64,000 nucleotides of DNA from Cristatella mucedo (GCA_009760855.2 WPIO01000026.1:60001-124000), one strand, 5' to 3'. Shown: positions 37,341 to 49,619, numbered from the stretch's first letter. Notes: generated by a model not told the origin, from the sequence alone. Translations and numbers: made by a program.

Positions 37341-37980
37341 GCATCCGGTGGAGCATGCTGTGGTTTGACTCTTGTGCACAGCCATCGTGGTCGGCAGGTA
37401 CAGTCAGTCGCAAAAAATCCTCGCAGTAGGCTGCAGCTGCTTTGACTGTAAATAGGGGGTAATAAGAGGGGTTTTCTATGATGCCAGTCATACTATGGTT
37501 ATGCAAAGCATGTGAACATATTTAGCAGCAGTTTATTGTAGGAGTGGTTGCACCATCTGTGTCGCTGGCCTACTAATCCATTGCTTGAGAGACTCCACTG
37601 CTTGAGCTTCTCACAATTGAATCGGTTTACTTGGGAAAGCTGCCTCGAGTGACCTGTTCTACGACCTTTTATGCTCGTGTGTGTACTGTGCTTATAGTGT
37701 CTGGCAGCAGGGCCCAGCTGCTGTACCGATGGGGAAACGTGGCCTGCCAAGGCCACCTAAAGAAGGAAGTCGGTCTTGCCTTCATAGCACACTCATCGAT
37801 GCATCTAAGCAGGTCTTACCATAACCGTGTTCCTTACAAATGATTACATTGGTTCCCCACCAAACTTGTCACTTCCATGTTCTCTTACTACAGTTTAGGA
37901 GTGATACACGGCTTCCCCTGTCTTGACTTCGGTTCCTAATGGACTATTTGAATATTTACCAGTGGCATGGTCATTTAATT

Positions 37981-37986
37981 TTTATT
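37981..37986 (-). terminator. Candidate poly(A) signal for CFAP206
   Basis: AATAAA on the minus strand, about 230 bp past the CFAP206 stop codon. The hexamer is common by chance, so this is only a candidate. Confidence 0.4.
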
Positions 37987-38214
37987 TTGTACTGACTACT
38001 CGTTTGTTTGGCATGCATTTGCTAACTCTTGCTGATAGGTGAGAATCTGGGTTATTAGGTTCTCATAAGGTTATCATTTTACTGCTTCGGCTTCGAGATG
38101 TTAGGTGGCTGCTATCACCATTATTCATATATTAGGCGATTACATCAAATAGCATTGTTATATAGCAATGCATATATGTGTGTGTTGTGTGTTGTATGGA
38201 CACCTGTCTGAAAC

Positions 38215-40416
38215 TTAAGACTGATCGACGTCCTGAGTCAGGTCCATCTTTATCATAGTGGTAGGTGCCGTGACGTCACCACCACGTAGACCAGTAAGGT
38301 AGACGAGTGGTTTTGGCACATTCGTGTAGTTGTCAGACTTTGACTGTGTTGCCTGGTTCCTGCAATAATATTAAGGCAGTTCAATGGGCCAGCCTGTGAA
38401 GGCAAGAGGAAGCAGGCTCGGCTGCTTTGTGATTGTTTGTGGGTCTTACTTAGGCAGCCACGTCTGGCTGGCATTGTCTCGTCTGAGGTTGCTCAGATTC
38501 GTTTGCATCGAATGAGTCACCTTCGTTCTGAGGTTTGCCTGCAATTGTAAGACAGCATTACAGGATGTGTCGGTTTTTATCAAGGTTGCGACTATGCATG
38601 TCTAAATTTCCACGCGTAGATAGGATGACAACTCTCTTTAAAGCTTTGCACTAGCATGTCAGCAGTCCTAAGGATAAAGGCTAACCATAGCTCTACGGTC
38701 TGCTCAGCTTATATATTAATAATGAGTTGTTTGAATAAGACCCTGAGAGAACAAAATCTCTATCCATGCACTCTGTAGCTCTCTGCAAGAGAACCAATAA
38801 TCAACGGTTAATGACATGCCTGGTATCGATCCGGCTCACAGCCTACTTTTGAGTTGGCTGCATCATGTGGAACTGAGCAAGCATTTGGGTAGCAAGTTTA
38901 GATTATTGCAGTTCTCGTTATTCAAGAACCTGGCATATGTCCTTAATCGACTGCAACTGTCACAAAACTTGGCAGCTCGACTGGTCTGTCGTCTACAGCA
39001 TTGCTGTCGCATCACACCCCTTTTGTCTGAGCCTCACCGGCTCACCATCAAACATCGAATCGACGTCAGAATCCTCTTTCTAGCTTAAAGGTCGCCTCAC
39101 TCACTAGCACCAGCCTATCTATCCGATCTTGCTCCTCCAGTGTGCTCTTGCACAATCTGCTCATCGGCTTCCAGTTGTCTGCAAATTTAATGCACTAAAT
39201 TGAAATCCTTCAATAATCGGGCCTTCAGTTTGCTTGCACCAAAAGTGGTGTGGAACTCGGATTTGGCTTCTGTCAGCACCAGCAATGACGTGGCTTCACT
39301 TAAGCCTCCCCTAAATGTTCATCTGTTCCACTCAGCCTTCCCTTCCCTAGTGAGATTGTCTTTTTTTGCACTAGTGTCCCTCTCTACAAATGAATTATGT
39401 GTGTACAATTATTTGCTGTCGTTAAAGAAATGAATCGATCCAAGCGATTCACATATGACCGAAACCTCGGTCGCCAAAAGGCAAGGATCTTGACCTAGGT
39501 CGTCAAAGGCCAGCACCAGCACCAATGGGTCAATCTCATGGCTGATGGGCTGCAGTCTCTACCATCTCGGTTGTAGAACGTGCATCTTCTATACCTGTAC
39601 CGGAGCCCAATCAGCACTCATTTGAATTCTAGATCACGTTAGCTGGCTCGACCATCACGAGCCTGTCTCTTGACCTTAATTGTTCTTCAGTCTTTTGCAT
39701 TTCTTTATCAACTATTTAGTTGAGAGTCCTGTGCTCAACTTCCTTTGCCGTAACGTGGGCTGCCTATTTAGTCATAGAGTAGTGTTGTATCTGCTTTTAC
39801 TGTGCTCCTACACCCGTGCTGCACTGTGCAACTGCCTTTTCTCACCATGCAGTCGCAGGTTCTGCTCACTTAGTCAGCCTATCACATACAGGTAGCACTG
39901 ATCCTGCAGATCAGACTGGAACTGTATCCTCATGTTCTATGACCTTCTTGAGTATCAAGATATATTAAACAAGAATGGTGCGTGACATGCATGCGATCCA
40001 GAATTCTTGCTGAGCAGAGGCTTCCACACTTAACCTGGCTACCATGCTGACATGTGTAATTTAGGAACAGACAATTGGCTTTAAGCCTAACTTTCTCCAC
40101 TCTTTCACACCGCTCTCAGCTCTGCTATTGCTCGAGTGTATCTGTCATTTCTTCTGTCTCTTCTTTCCCTTTTCTCTCCGGCCTTTATCACTTTCTGTTG
40201 TTTGTGCCAATGAATCTCTCCTAAGTGTGGCTGTATGTGACTTGTATGTATGTTTATGTTATTTGGTGTGGCTTTATCTTTGTCTGTCTTTGCCTTAGTC
40301 TTGCTTATTGTTTCTGTCTCTCTACATGTCTATGTTTTTATGTCTGATTCGGTTTTTCTAGCTATAGTCAGACTGCATCTCCGTCTCTTGTCTTTCAGTC
40401 TCACTCTGTGTCTTAG

Positions 40417-40486
<70 letters not shown>

Positions 40487-41341
40487 TTCCTCACTTGTGT
40501 GTCTCTCATTGGCGATCTCTGTCATTCTTGCCTATTTTGGTCTCACGTCTCTCTTTTTCATGCTTCTTTTGCTAGCTCTCCATGCTCTGCCCCGCAATTG
40601 CTCACTGTGCTGGGCTTCTCAGAGCTTGCTCCAGAAATGTAAGCGTATGCCCAGTTATATGGACTTGTTAAGGTGGGCTGATCCAACAGTCTCATTTATA
40701 TAGCAGCAGAAGAGCCTTAGCGGCTTTCACTCAGCTTTCAGAAGGCAATAAAGGATTTTCTGCTGTAGGACTCGAACCCACGACCTGGGTCGTGAAGAGC
40801 AAGCACCCTATTCCTGCACTAAAATTCAGGGGCTAACCGTGATAGTCTGCATCCTACAACCAAAGTTGATCTCTTACTGTGGATATACCGATGGGAACCA
40901 GCTTCCCCTGGCCTAGTTGGCATGACCGGAAGGGCCACATGCTTCACCCCCCCCCCCCGTTATAGGCTGCCTCGGACAAGGTAAAAGTTTGACCCATCTT
41001 CAACGAAAGGCTTGTAATTCCGGATGGTTCTTACCAGTTTGATCGCCTTCCTTCGGAGCTCCCATTCGTTCCATTCGTACGATTTGACTATGTTAGGTTC
41101 AAGAATGTGAGTGTCAGTCTGCGTTCCACTGTCGTTCTTGGTGACAGGCTTCTCAATCATCTTGCCTTGATCTCGCCCCTGCAAGTAGACTTCTTTGCAG
41201 CTGTGGCTAGCTATGCCAACACGAGTGCAAGAGCAGCACTGCAACTCCTGTAGGCCATTCGATCCCAGATACAAGATTCAAATCACTTGATATTGAGCAG
41301 TTCTAGTGTTCCTAGCTGCTCAGCTGCAACTGCATGAGAAA

Positions 41342-41409
<68 letters not shown>

Positions 41410-44400
41410 CGGACAGAGAGAGAGAGAGAGAGAGGCAGAGACAGACAAAGACAGACAAATGGCATTTATATGAATGAATGAGAGCCATGTTACTGCTGGA
41501 TCTCTTGTGTTGCACACCCATGAATGGCAACATAACTTGAAAGTATGGTCAATCAAGAGCAGGCTCCAGCGTTTTTGGTTCTTGGATTAAGAAGGATCCG
41601 GACCATCTTTATAATCATAACAAATCTTTGGTTGACTCGATATACTCAGTTATGTCTTACCCCAGGATTGCATGGGCATATGTGGTACATTGTAGTTATG
41701 CAAAGATGAATGACAAGAGTAGAATATACAATCCCGGCTTGACAGCTGAGCCACTGCATTGTGTGCTGCCTTATTTGCTGCTCCAATAGGTGACTTGGCT
41801 TGGTGGAAGTTACAAAGGAAAGCTCTCTGAGTCAATGTCCGTGTTCTGTTAAGGAGTGTTTCGCGTTTACTGGCTTGTGGCCTAGGAAATGTATGGCTTC
41901 GTCGTGCGACCAGCAAGTGGACCATTTATAATTTGGCCCATCCATAGTCGTTTTGACTGGCTATTCGTTAGACATGTGTTTTGTAAAAATCGGTTATTGA
42001 TCATGCTAGTAGAGAGTTTGCTGTTCCTGTAGTATATATGAGCTCATTTTTTGTTGCCCTCACCGGTGCGTATGGCGTCATGGAGGCAAATTGATGATGA
42101 AGCTCAAGAAGCTGGATGAGCTCGGGACTTTTCTTTGCTGCATCTGCTGCCATGTTGAGGAACCTGAAAGCAGGCAGGGCCGCTCTGAGTAAAATCGCTG
42201 CTTCAAGCAGGGGGTCTAAGAACACACGGAAGGATGAAAACGTTCTGCCTTCTACTTTAATTGGATAATTATATTATCATGAACCTCCTTTACCGTACTC
42301 ACTGGTCAATGTTGTCAGTGAATTCCTTTGCAGCTTGCTTAGAAGAGAAGGCGTAGTACAGGTTCTTATAGCGAAGCACTCCTAGGCTGGGATTGGATGG
42401 CAGCAGTAACCGATCGTAACGAACCAGTGCCCAGCCGCAGTAGCCCTGTGGACGAATTAAGAAACGTGACACAGAGTGGAAATCATTCGTCGTGAAGGAA
42501 GCTAATGGTGGTGGACAAGAGCTAGAGCTCACCCTGTATTGCAGTGGTAAATGATCGAAGTTCTTCGTCGTCTCTGGATAGAGCCATTCCATCTTCGGAT
42601 AGTCCTTGGCGTTGATTCTATTTTGTTTTCCACTGGTCTATGCGATAAAGAATCATTTCAGGCCAAGCGTCGGAGGCTGCAAGCTAGTGTTTCTTGTGTG
42701 ATCGGATACTTGCCTCGTTGATTCTTTCCTCGTCGGCTTTTATGGCAACCTTTCCCAAGAACGGTGCCATAACATCGTCGGTGAATAGCATACGATGGCC
42801 CTTGTAAATGCAGAAACATGTCCATAGTCAAGTGGAATTTTCCAAATGCTTTCGGCATTGACGAACGCGAAGATGACCGAAAAAGTTTAGGGGATCAATG
42901 CAAACCGGAGGGTAAAGCCATTCTTAGACGGTTTCGTGCGCTTTATGCATCACTACCTCAAGGATGAGCAGTTTCGGGAATGGTTTTGATGTGAACTGCA
43001 TTATACCTGCACGAATGGTTCCAGATTCACGAGAATATTGCTGAGTACGCTTAGCAGTACCATCTCGTCTTGGAATCCGCTCCATATTTGCGACAAGTGA
43101 ATGAATTGGGGCTGTAACGTAATGATAAGTAACAATGAACGAAATAGTCAATTGAAATACTATAAAAACTGAAGAGATCCAACCCGTCCTGTTGCACCTT
43201 TAATGGATCAGCATGATTGACGGGCGTGTTCAAGGGGAGCCTTTGTAATATAAGTGCCTAGAGAGAGATTTAGTTCTCTGAGGGCGCTATACAAATTATT
43301 ATTATTAGTATACTATTAAGTCATGATTAAAGACACCGTATAATTTGGTTGCCAGCAATAGGGTCGTTGTGCTAATGTCTTCGGCCCTGGTAGTCGAAAG
43401 AAGAAAACGATTTGTTACATTCAAGGATACATTTAAGAAAAATGCTGTACTCTAAAAAAGTTGAGCTCGCAGAGCGAAGAAATCAAGAGAGTTTAGGAAA
43501 CGGCAGTGCAGGAATTAAGTTCGTAACACTGATATAGCCAAGATTAACCAACGGAGCGCCAGGCCTTGGCCTAATAAGGACAACCGATCTTAAGGCTAAT
43601 GACTACGTTCGGGCGCTGATGCCACTCGACGCACCAATTTAGGTCGATCGAAAGAGGTCGGCGCTCATTAGTCCCTATTCTCAACGCCTATGCCACATAC
43701 AGCACAAGCTCGTTATGAGGCTGCCTAATACCCAGCAAGTCGCCAGATGCTGGTCAGCAAATGTAGAGCGCCTAGAAAGAGATTTGAGTTCTCTGAGGGC
43801 GCTTTATCAAAAGTATTACTATTATTATAACGCGTAACAGTGTGACCACGCGTATCGCTTATGGATATGGTATGCACAGGCAGCAGAAAAAAGGTAAGCT
43901 GTTCTAACAGCCTCATTTAGGTATTGGCAGAAGAGCCTTAACAGCCATCGCCACCACTGGCAGTGGGCAATAAAGAGGCTACGTAGAGCCGTTGACCGAA
44001 GTACTCATGGAAACAGCGGTACATGTCAAGGGGGCGAATAGCCTTGTAACAGTAGGATATAGCCATGAGAAAGCAACTAATTTAAGGTAGCCCATGTTGC
44101 CGAAACTCGGCTTGTAGCCTCGATCTACAACTGATGATTGGACTACCAGGAGTGGCCTCCGGCTTCTGGCAGGATGCTGCTACATGCCTTTTTTCTTATA
44201 TCGAGTTTGGAGGCCGTTCATGCAGAAAATAGACTTTCGCACACTTAAGAACTGCAGACGGTATCAGTAGAGAGTAGCGAATATTAGTAATGTAGAGGAG
44301 TAGCTATATTTTACGTTATTGGTTAAGTTTATTCTGCTGTTGCAGCCGAATGACCAATTTAGCAATGTCAATCTAAGTAAATTAAGTCTCTTAAAGCATG

Positions 44401-46476
44401 AGAATGATCCGCTTTTACATATCCCTTACAGAATTAGCTTATTAACACAATATTTTTAATTTTACGAATGACTCGTCGCTATTTTGTATTTGACTCGTTC
44501 GGGCATAGGCATGCAAGCCAAGTCGCAGTAACAGCAGTAGGTGCAGGGCTAGTAGCGATATCATTGCAATAGCTTGATCTATTAGGGAAGATATGGTCAT
44601 GCTGGCTATGGACCAAACGAAAAGAGATTTAATACATTTATCTAGTGTGAGTTTGAGCCAACCGAACTGTTCCATCAAGGGGCACAGCGACTCTGAAGCT
44701 ATCGAAATACCGAAGCTTCTATTGAGAGTGTCAAGGCTAAATAAGCCTTGACAATTTATAGCGTGAAGGTTTCATATTGTGTCCATATGCGGGCTGATAT
44801 AGCTGCATCGGGTAGTGCAGTCAATTAAAGCTTTTCGGCCTTAAGTCTCGCTTACATAGACTTGTGCGGTTGGTACCGCGGTCTTCGATTGAACAGTTGC
44901 TTGTAGCTGCTCCATCCGTGCTCCCAGTTGTGACTCAAGCATTTCCACTTGCTGTGCGCAACTGATTACATCGTGCTGCAACAAAGTTTGCATTTCTGAA
45001 CTTCTTGTCATCATAACTACTTGCTCGGCTGTCCTACGTGATAAACAAGTCAAGTGCATTGTCCAGCGAGCCACGTACGAGGATGATTCGAAGGAAAGCT
45101 TCATGCTGCCTTGCATTGATCTGTGCTTGCTTCAGCAGACCTATCGATAGTCCTTGTGGAGGGTCATCGCGGTCATTCTTGCTCACGGCTTCCAGCAGTG
45201 CTGTGTAGCGGTAGGCATCTCTTACTGTTCGCTGAATCTCGGAATCGATACTTTGGGTTGTAGCGGGAACGGCTTCGTTCAAAATGCCAGGTACTGGAAA
45301 AGGACTCGCATTGATGACATTGATGCGAGCGAAGAAAAAGCATGCGAGCTGAGTATCGTACGGTAGAGGCGTTCTCATCACGCCTCCCTAACTACTTACA
45401 GTCGTCGATTCCTTCACCTCCTTTACGGCACTCTTTGTTAAAAAGGCGTATTCCTGTGACGATCATTGTGAGCTCTTGTAGCTGGCGCTCTTTATCCTTT
45501 TTATTCATAGCCATGAACGTTCCAAGCTCAGTTTGAGGGAAGACGCTCTGCAGTGCAGCTAAAATAATAGTATTCCGTCAGTTGCATGCTTTTTCCACTA
45601 CTATTAAGCGAAAAAATGTGGATGAAGGTTTACTTTCACGAAAGCCTGTACACCTTAAAGCGAAGCAAAAAAAGGCACATGAACTAGCCAGTGCATTATC
45701 ATAGGGACAAGTAACATCATCTCCTCTCACCTGTTCCCTCGCGAACCACCGCAATGTCGGTAGGGCTTCCCAGACCAGAACGGAGCAATACAGCCGATAC
45801 TATCTTGCGATAGAGATTTTCTAATTCCTCTCTTGTCCTTGCCCTGCTATCAGTAATCTCTCTAATGACAGGCTGAAGGCGAGACTCGAGTACACGCCTG
45901 TGCTCCTCAAGAAATTCGCCTGGAAGAAAAGTTAAAACTAATCTCATGGCTGATACCAAGTTAGCACTCTCGAAGGACACAGTGACAAATGCAAAGACTT
46001 ACGTCTGCTTGTGTAATTCATGTCGAAATATACTTGCATCTTGATAGTGTCTAGGCTTGGAGATCTGGCATCAAGCAGCCTGTCCACGCATAGCTAAAAA
46101 CCGTTAATAATAATAATAATAGTAATACATTTGATAAAGGACCCTCAGAGTACTTAATCTTTCCAGACGCTTTATATTTGCTACAAATGGAAGCACGATC
46201 GAGTGGTTAGTGGAACAGCAGTGGCACAATATTATAAGAGTACTCATGAAAGGAGAATTGAATTTACATAGGAAATGCACCCACCTTGATCAGCTTATGT
46301 ACATCCTCCTTTGTCAGCGTTCTGTCAACGTTAAACTCATTCTGTGGATCAAGCACAACTGCTTTAACCATGAACGCTACCAAAGTCTCGGATACTGCCT
46401 GGCCTTTCGACGCACATTCTGCTGCTATTTCTCTGATGATATTCTTGATAACGCTTTCCGCCTGGACCCTTGACAT
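38215..46476 (-). CDS. CFAP206: CFAP206 (cilia- and flagella-associated protein 206)
   Basis: Axonemal protein. The Tetrahymena orthologue FAP206 docks radial spoke 2 and dynein c on the microtubule doublet. Fourteen minus-strand exons: 46476-46285, 46093-46003, 45919-45731, 45558-45400, 45293-45079, 44975-44856, 43111-43007, 42800-42714, 42637-42533, 42445-42303, 42163-42064, 41178-41035, 38538-38450, 38359-38215. Total 1884 nt, 627 aa (human 622), every junction in phase. Diagnostic blocks in order: QAESVIKNIIREIAAEC, SLDTIKMQVYFDMNYT, VLLRSGLGSPTDI, KKDKERQLQELTMIVTGIRL, AVPTAQV, KMEWLYPETTKNFD, SPELIQLLELHHQF, KSYEWNEWELRRKAIKL, ANLRTKVTHSMQTNLS, DNYTNVP, GLRGG. Exon 8 ends at a GC donor. 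The start at 46476 aligns with the family N-terminus; an in-frame ATG at 46584 would add 36 residues. A LINE, a SINE-A and CT/GA repeats lie in intron 12. Confidence 0.97.
38860..39345 (+). mobile_element. LINE fragment, old, antisense in CFAP206 intron 12
   Basis: Frames reading LSQNLAARLVCR, RITPLLSEPHRLTIKHRIDV and SLLAPKVVWNS match the RT C-terminal blocks of the other LINE copies, more diverged and with stops. Confidence 0.7.
39428..39500 (-). mobile_element. Possible SINE-B fragment
   Basis: AAGCGATTCACATATG followed by ACCTCGGTCGCC resembles the head-tail junction of SINE-B, but no intact box is visible. Confidence 0.3.
40421..40485. repeat. (CT)n microsatellite
   Basis: A pure CT array on the plus strand inside CFAP206 intron 12, GA on the gene's sense strand. 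Confidence 0.95.
40690..40816 (-). mobile_element. SINE-A copy
   Basis: Minus strand: B box GGGTTCGAGTCCT, arm GACCCAGGTCGTGGG, and the GCCGCTAAGGCTCTTCTG body. In CFAP206 intron 12. Confidence 0.75.
41340..41457. repeat. (GA)n microsatellite with GACA variants
   Basis: GA array to about 41402, then GACAGA variants. It lies about 160 bp upstream (sense) of CFAP206 exon 12 and reads CT on the sense strand. Confidence 0.95.
42708..42713 (-). other. GC-type 5' splice site (CFAP206 intron 8)
   Basis: Exon 8 ends AACGAG and the intron begins GCAAGT, the best GC-donor consensus. The acceptor TTTATCGCATAG precedes 42637, so the intron is only 70 bp. Phase 0 on both sides. Without splicing here the frame meets a stop soon after. 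Confidence 0.75.
43240..43308 (+). mobile_element. LINE-type 3' tail
   Basis: GTGCCTAGAGAGAGATTTAG, TTCTCTGAGGGCGCTATAC, then (ATT)n. In CFAP206 intron 6. Confidence 0.7.
43755..43829 (+). mobile_element. LINE-type 3' tail
   Basis: GCGCCTAGAAAGAGATTTGAG, TTCTCTGAGGGCGCTTTATC, then (ATT)n. In CFAP206 intron 6. Confidence 0.7.
43901..43984 (-). mobile_element. SINE-A, truncated
   Basis: Only the 3' body and tail are present (minus strand: CCACTGCCAGTGGTGGCGAT, AAGGCTCTTCTGCC). The tRNA-like head is missing. Confidence 0.6.
46105..46225 (-). mobile_element. LINE 3' UTR and ATT tail
   Basis: Minus strand: CACTAACCACTCGATCGTGC, AAGCGTCTGGAAAGATTAAG, then (ATT)n. It lies in CFAP206 intron 1, 12 bp from exon 2. 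Confidence 0.7.
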
Positions 46477-46696
46477 TCTAGTCGAACAAATGTGCCTCAA
46501 TAGACAGTCAGCCCTATCGTCGGAGCCGAGCAGTATTTTGGGGGTCGCTCTCGGATCTTCCGGTAACACCCTTCGCCGTAGCAACGACCTTCACCGGCAT
46601 GCGAGAGTTTCCGGTGTCCTCTTCCGGACGTTCGGAGGTCGCACGATTAGTAAGAGCTCTATGGAGTAGTTGCACGAGCGATGGTTTGCTTGAGTT

Positions 46697-46702
46697 TTAT
46701 TT
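46697..46702 (-). terminator. Candidate poly(A) signal upstream of CFAP206
   Basis: A minus-strand AATAAA (in ACTAAATAAAACTC) 220 bp upstream of the CFAP206 start. It could end a same-strand upstream gene whose possible exons lie at 46739-47764. Confidence 0.3.
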
Positions 46703-46738
46703 AGTAAGAGACAAAGGTGCAGATCTTGTGTACTCATT

Positions 46739-47520
46739 CTAAGAGAATCTGTTCGCCGCTATACCGCCATCAAGGCGAATTCCTGCGTAGCTGTAATCTG
46801 GGTTTCTCGAGCGCAGGAAGCTCCTCATCGTTGCCCTCGATGCCGAGCGAGAGGCGTTGCCGCAGCTATTTGTCTGGCCATTAAACTTTCGTCGAAGAAG
46901 TGATCGGACAGCCTGGCACGAACAAGCTCTACAGCAAGCTATGGATAGTAAGCAAGAGTGAGACGCAGAATTACAAAGAATGTTGAGGGGATTTCGCAAA
47001 TGTATAGACTAACCTTTCTACAGTATCCTTATCTAAGCTGGTCCGTACTTGTAAAATATTACTGGGAGATTTGATTTTGGGAAGAAATTTTGGCACAAGC
47101 CATCCGGATTCCATGCAGAGGAGACAGGACTGATGTTGGCTGAGCCAACTTTGAGTGTTAGGCTTCCCAGATTCTGAGTCACATTTGCTTTGTCCATATC
47201 AAGTAGGTCGATCTCGTTGCCCAACTATCATTTTAATGCGAGTGACAGAACCCGAAAGATCAAAGGGCGTAAGAATATCTGCGGTACTATAAGGCAGAGA
47301 AGGATGAATACTCTTGTGGAGATGAGTGGCGTCTGCAAAGAACTTAAAATCCACGATTGCGTTTGGTCGTGATATCAGAGAGAGCGGGTATAAGCTGTCA
47401 AAGCAGACCACTAGAATAGATTCTGTGGGACACCAAGCACTTACCTCCAAAGTTCGTTGGAACACAGGTTGCCGCTGACATCTCTGCTCGGATATATCCT
47501 ACGAAGATTGGACAAGCAGC
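46739..47520 (-). CDS. Possible exons of an unidentified gene
   Basis: Several minus-strand open segments sit next to plausible splice signals: a segment ending TTGGAG|GTAAGT (donor at about 47447), a segment from about 47226 after ATGATAG reading LGNEIDLLDMDKANVTQNLG, a donor GAAAG|GTTAGT near 47011, and a basic Ser/Arg-rich terminal frame ending at 46739 (YAGIRLDGGIAANRFS). I could not join them in one convincing frame or match them to a family. The position, with an AATAAA 40 bp downstream and CFAP206 just beyond, fits a 3' end. It could equally be non-coding. Confidence 0.25.
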
Positions 47521-47572
47521 TGCATCACAATGCCACTGAGGCTCAGATGAGAGGATTAGCGTTCAAATCAAA

Positions 47573-47764
47573 TTAATAAACAGTGGCGTTAAACGCGGCC
47601 CCAAATTTCATCAAACTAGCGGAAAGACAACGTAATAAAGAATTGCGGAGGCGGTCTCTAAATATAGATAGTAGTAGCGCTTTCTCTGTGCAATTAGCTC
47701 TAAATTCTAAGTGGAATTTACTGGTTGGGTTTGGTGGTTTAAAATAGCTTCGCTGGTCTGCCAC
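47573..47764 (-). CDS. Unidentified 63-codon open frame
   Basis: Starts MADQRSYFKPPNPTSKF and stays open for 63 codons with unbiased composition. It could be a first exon of the putative gene at 46739-47520, but no good donor closes it and I recognise no domain. Low confidence. Confidence 0.2.
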   Translation of the reverse strand: MADQRSYFKPPNPTSKFHLEFRANCTEKALLLSIFRDRLRNSLLRCLSASLMKFGAAFNATVY

Positions 47765-47894
47765 CCTTAAGTTCTTGTGTTTTTTATATGAATGGCTGAC
47801 AAGACTAGACAGAAGTTATCCTTTCGATCAGATGTTGACTGCTTACTGAGTGGCCGGAAAACGGCTTCTTTGAGTCATATGTGACACTAAAATA

Positions 47895-48036
47895 CTAGCT
47901 GATTCAACAGCTTCTTCGTCCATCGGCAGTGGAGCCCTTAAGGCTATCACCACTGCTTGCAGCGGCAATAAAGGATCGTCCACCTCAGGACTCAAACCGA
48001 CGGCCTCGGTCCCGAGGTCGTGAAAAGCAACCGCCG
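47895..48036 (-). mobile_element. SINE-A copy (specific to copy A)
   Basis: Tail TAGCTGATTCAACAGC on plus, body and B box reversed, and arm GACCTCGGGACCGAGGCCGT on the minus strand. The matching place in copy B (about 51292-51360) lacks it. Confidence 0.8.
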
Positions 48037-48184
48037 GGGCAGCCACAGATTTAGGCCTACTGGCAAGTGTAGCGTAGGTGGGGGGGGTGGTGGGTCTAGT
48101 AACCTTGGTATAGTGGTAAATGAACTTCGAAATAAGGTCAGCAGGCCAATCCTTGAAGGCGGATAGAGAAGGAGAATACGAAAA

Positions 48185-48985
48185 ATCCATTAAATATAAT
48201 CAAAATATAATCCGACAATCAAAAAATATAATCTAATTGTGATTCGTATTTAATGAAAATACAATCTTAATATAAAATCAAAATATAATCCGACAATCAA
48301 AAAATATAATCTAATTGTGATTCGTATTTAATGAAAATACAATCTTAATATGATCTAAATATGATAAATATAATCCAAATGTGATCTAAATATCACCTGG
48401 TGAACATAAATAAAATGTACATAATCTGAAATATAAATCTCTTATTTAAATATTATCTAAACATAGTCTACCTATAATCCAAATATAACTATAACCTAAA
48501 TATATTGAAAATATAATATTAACATAATCTCAATATAATATAAGTATAATCTATAGTGTACCTATAATTGAAATATAATTCACATAAAATTCCAATTGTA
48601 ATCAAAATATAATACAAATGTAATCCAAGTATTATTAATCCACGTATAATCCAAATATGATCCAAACACAATCCACATACGATATCAATATAACCTAAAT
48701 ATAATTCAATTATGATCAACATTTAATCTAAATATGATCTACCTGTAATCCAATACTAATTCAAATATAATACAAAATAATCTCAATATAGTCCAAATAT
48801 AATCAAACTATAACATAAATATAATCAAAATATATTTGTATCTATAATCCGAGTATGATCCATCTATAGTCCAAGTGAAATAAAAGTATACTCCAAATAC
48901 GATCCCAATATGATCCAAATATAATATAAATATAGTCAAATATAATCCCAAAATAATCCCAATGTAATCTAAATCTGACTGGTCT
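48185..48985. repeat. AT-rich 11 bp minisatellite with a 78 bp tandem duplication
   Basis: About 800 bp of variants of an 11 bp unit close to TATAATCCAAA. Within it, 48199-48276 and 48277-48354 are two near-identical 78 bp units. A shorter version of the minisatellite (about 240 bp) occurs at 52615-52850 in copy B. Minus-strand open frames here are repeat translations. Confidence 0.9.
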
Positions 48986-49619
48986 GCATGATATCCGTCG
49001 CCTTGCATTTATTAATATTCCATGCATACATAAATTTTTCATGTATACATCACACATAATGATTGACGGTTATTTTGTTTTGCATTGGTAAGTCAGGTTT
49101 TGGTGGATTTCTCTAATCAAATATTGGGTGCACTTAAGCACAACGCATTAGGAGTATTATATTGGCTTTCATTAGGTTTACTTGGTACAATCACATAATG
49201 ACATACATGTTGTTATTTTTTAAATTAGCCGCTTTGTGGGTTGAAATAATTGTTTAAATCAACGCATATTCGTGATTTACAATTCCAAAGGAGTGTAGGA
49301 TTTCTCGATATATATTCTGCTATGCCTGCACGAGATTCTCGACGAAAGAGCAGCGGCTACCAATTACTACATTCCTCAAACAGTGCTATCAGGACTACTT
49401 CAGATGCAAACTGGGAGATCAGGATTAGACATGGACACCACATACGGTGTGCTAGCCGTGTGTAGAAAATTTGAGACAGGGGGTTTCAAGGTCAAAGCAA
49501 ATGCATGCTGTTTTTGGAGTACCGATGATTTGAAGAGATCAAACCGACAGTGTTTCGGATTTTTATTTCTGAATCACTAACGTGCAGACCTTCAGCAAGA
49601 AGAATATGCATAACAAATA

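Larger units (their letters stand above)
37050..38214. other. Convergent 3' ends of EXOSC1 and CFAP206
   Basis: The two stop codons are 1165 bp apart, so this interval holds both 3' UTRs. It contains a (CT)n tract at 37287-37336. No further coding segment recognised. Confidence 0.6.

Noticed and set aside
40960-41034. CFAP206 C-terminus by reading past exon 12 to a stop at 40960
   Set aside because: AAACTG|GTAAGA is a strong donor, and exons at 38538 and 38359 encode the conserved C-terminus in phase.
44442-44678. An extra CFAP206 exon with hydrophobic residues
   Set aside because: Exons 6 and 7 join in phase and match the family without a gap, and this frame has no family similarity.
48519-49057. 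Minus-strand frames rich in Ile, Tyr and Leu
   Set aside because: Translations of the AT-rich 11 bp minisatellite.
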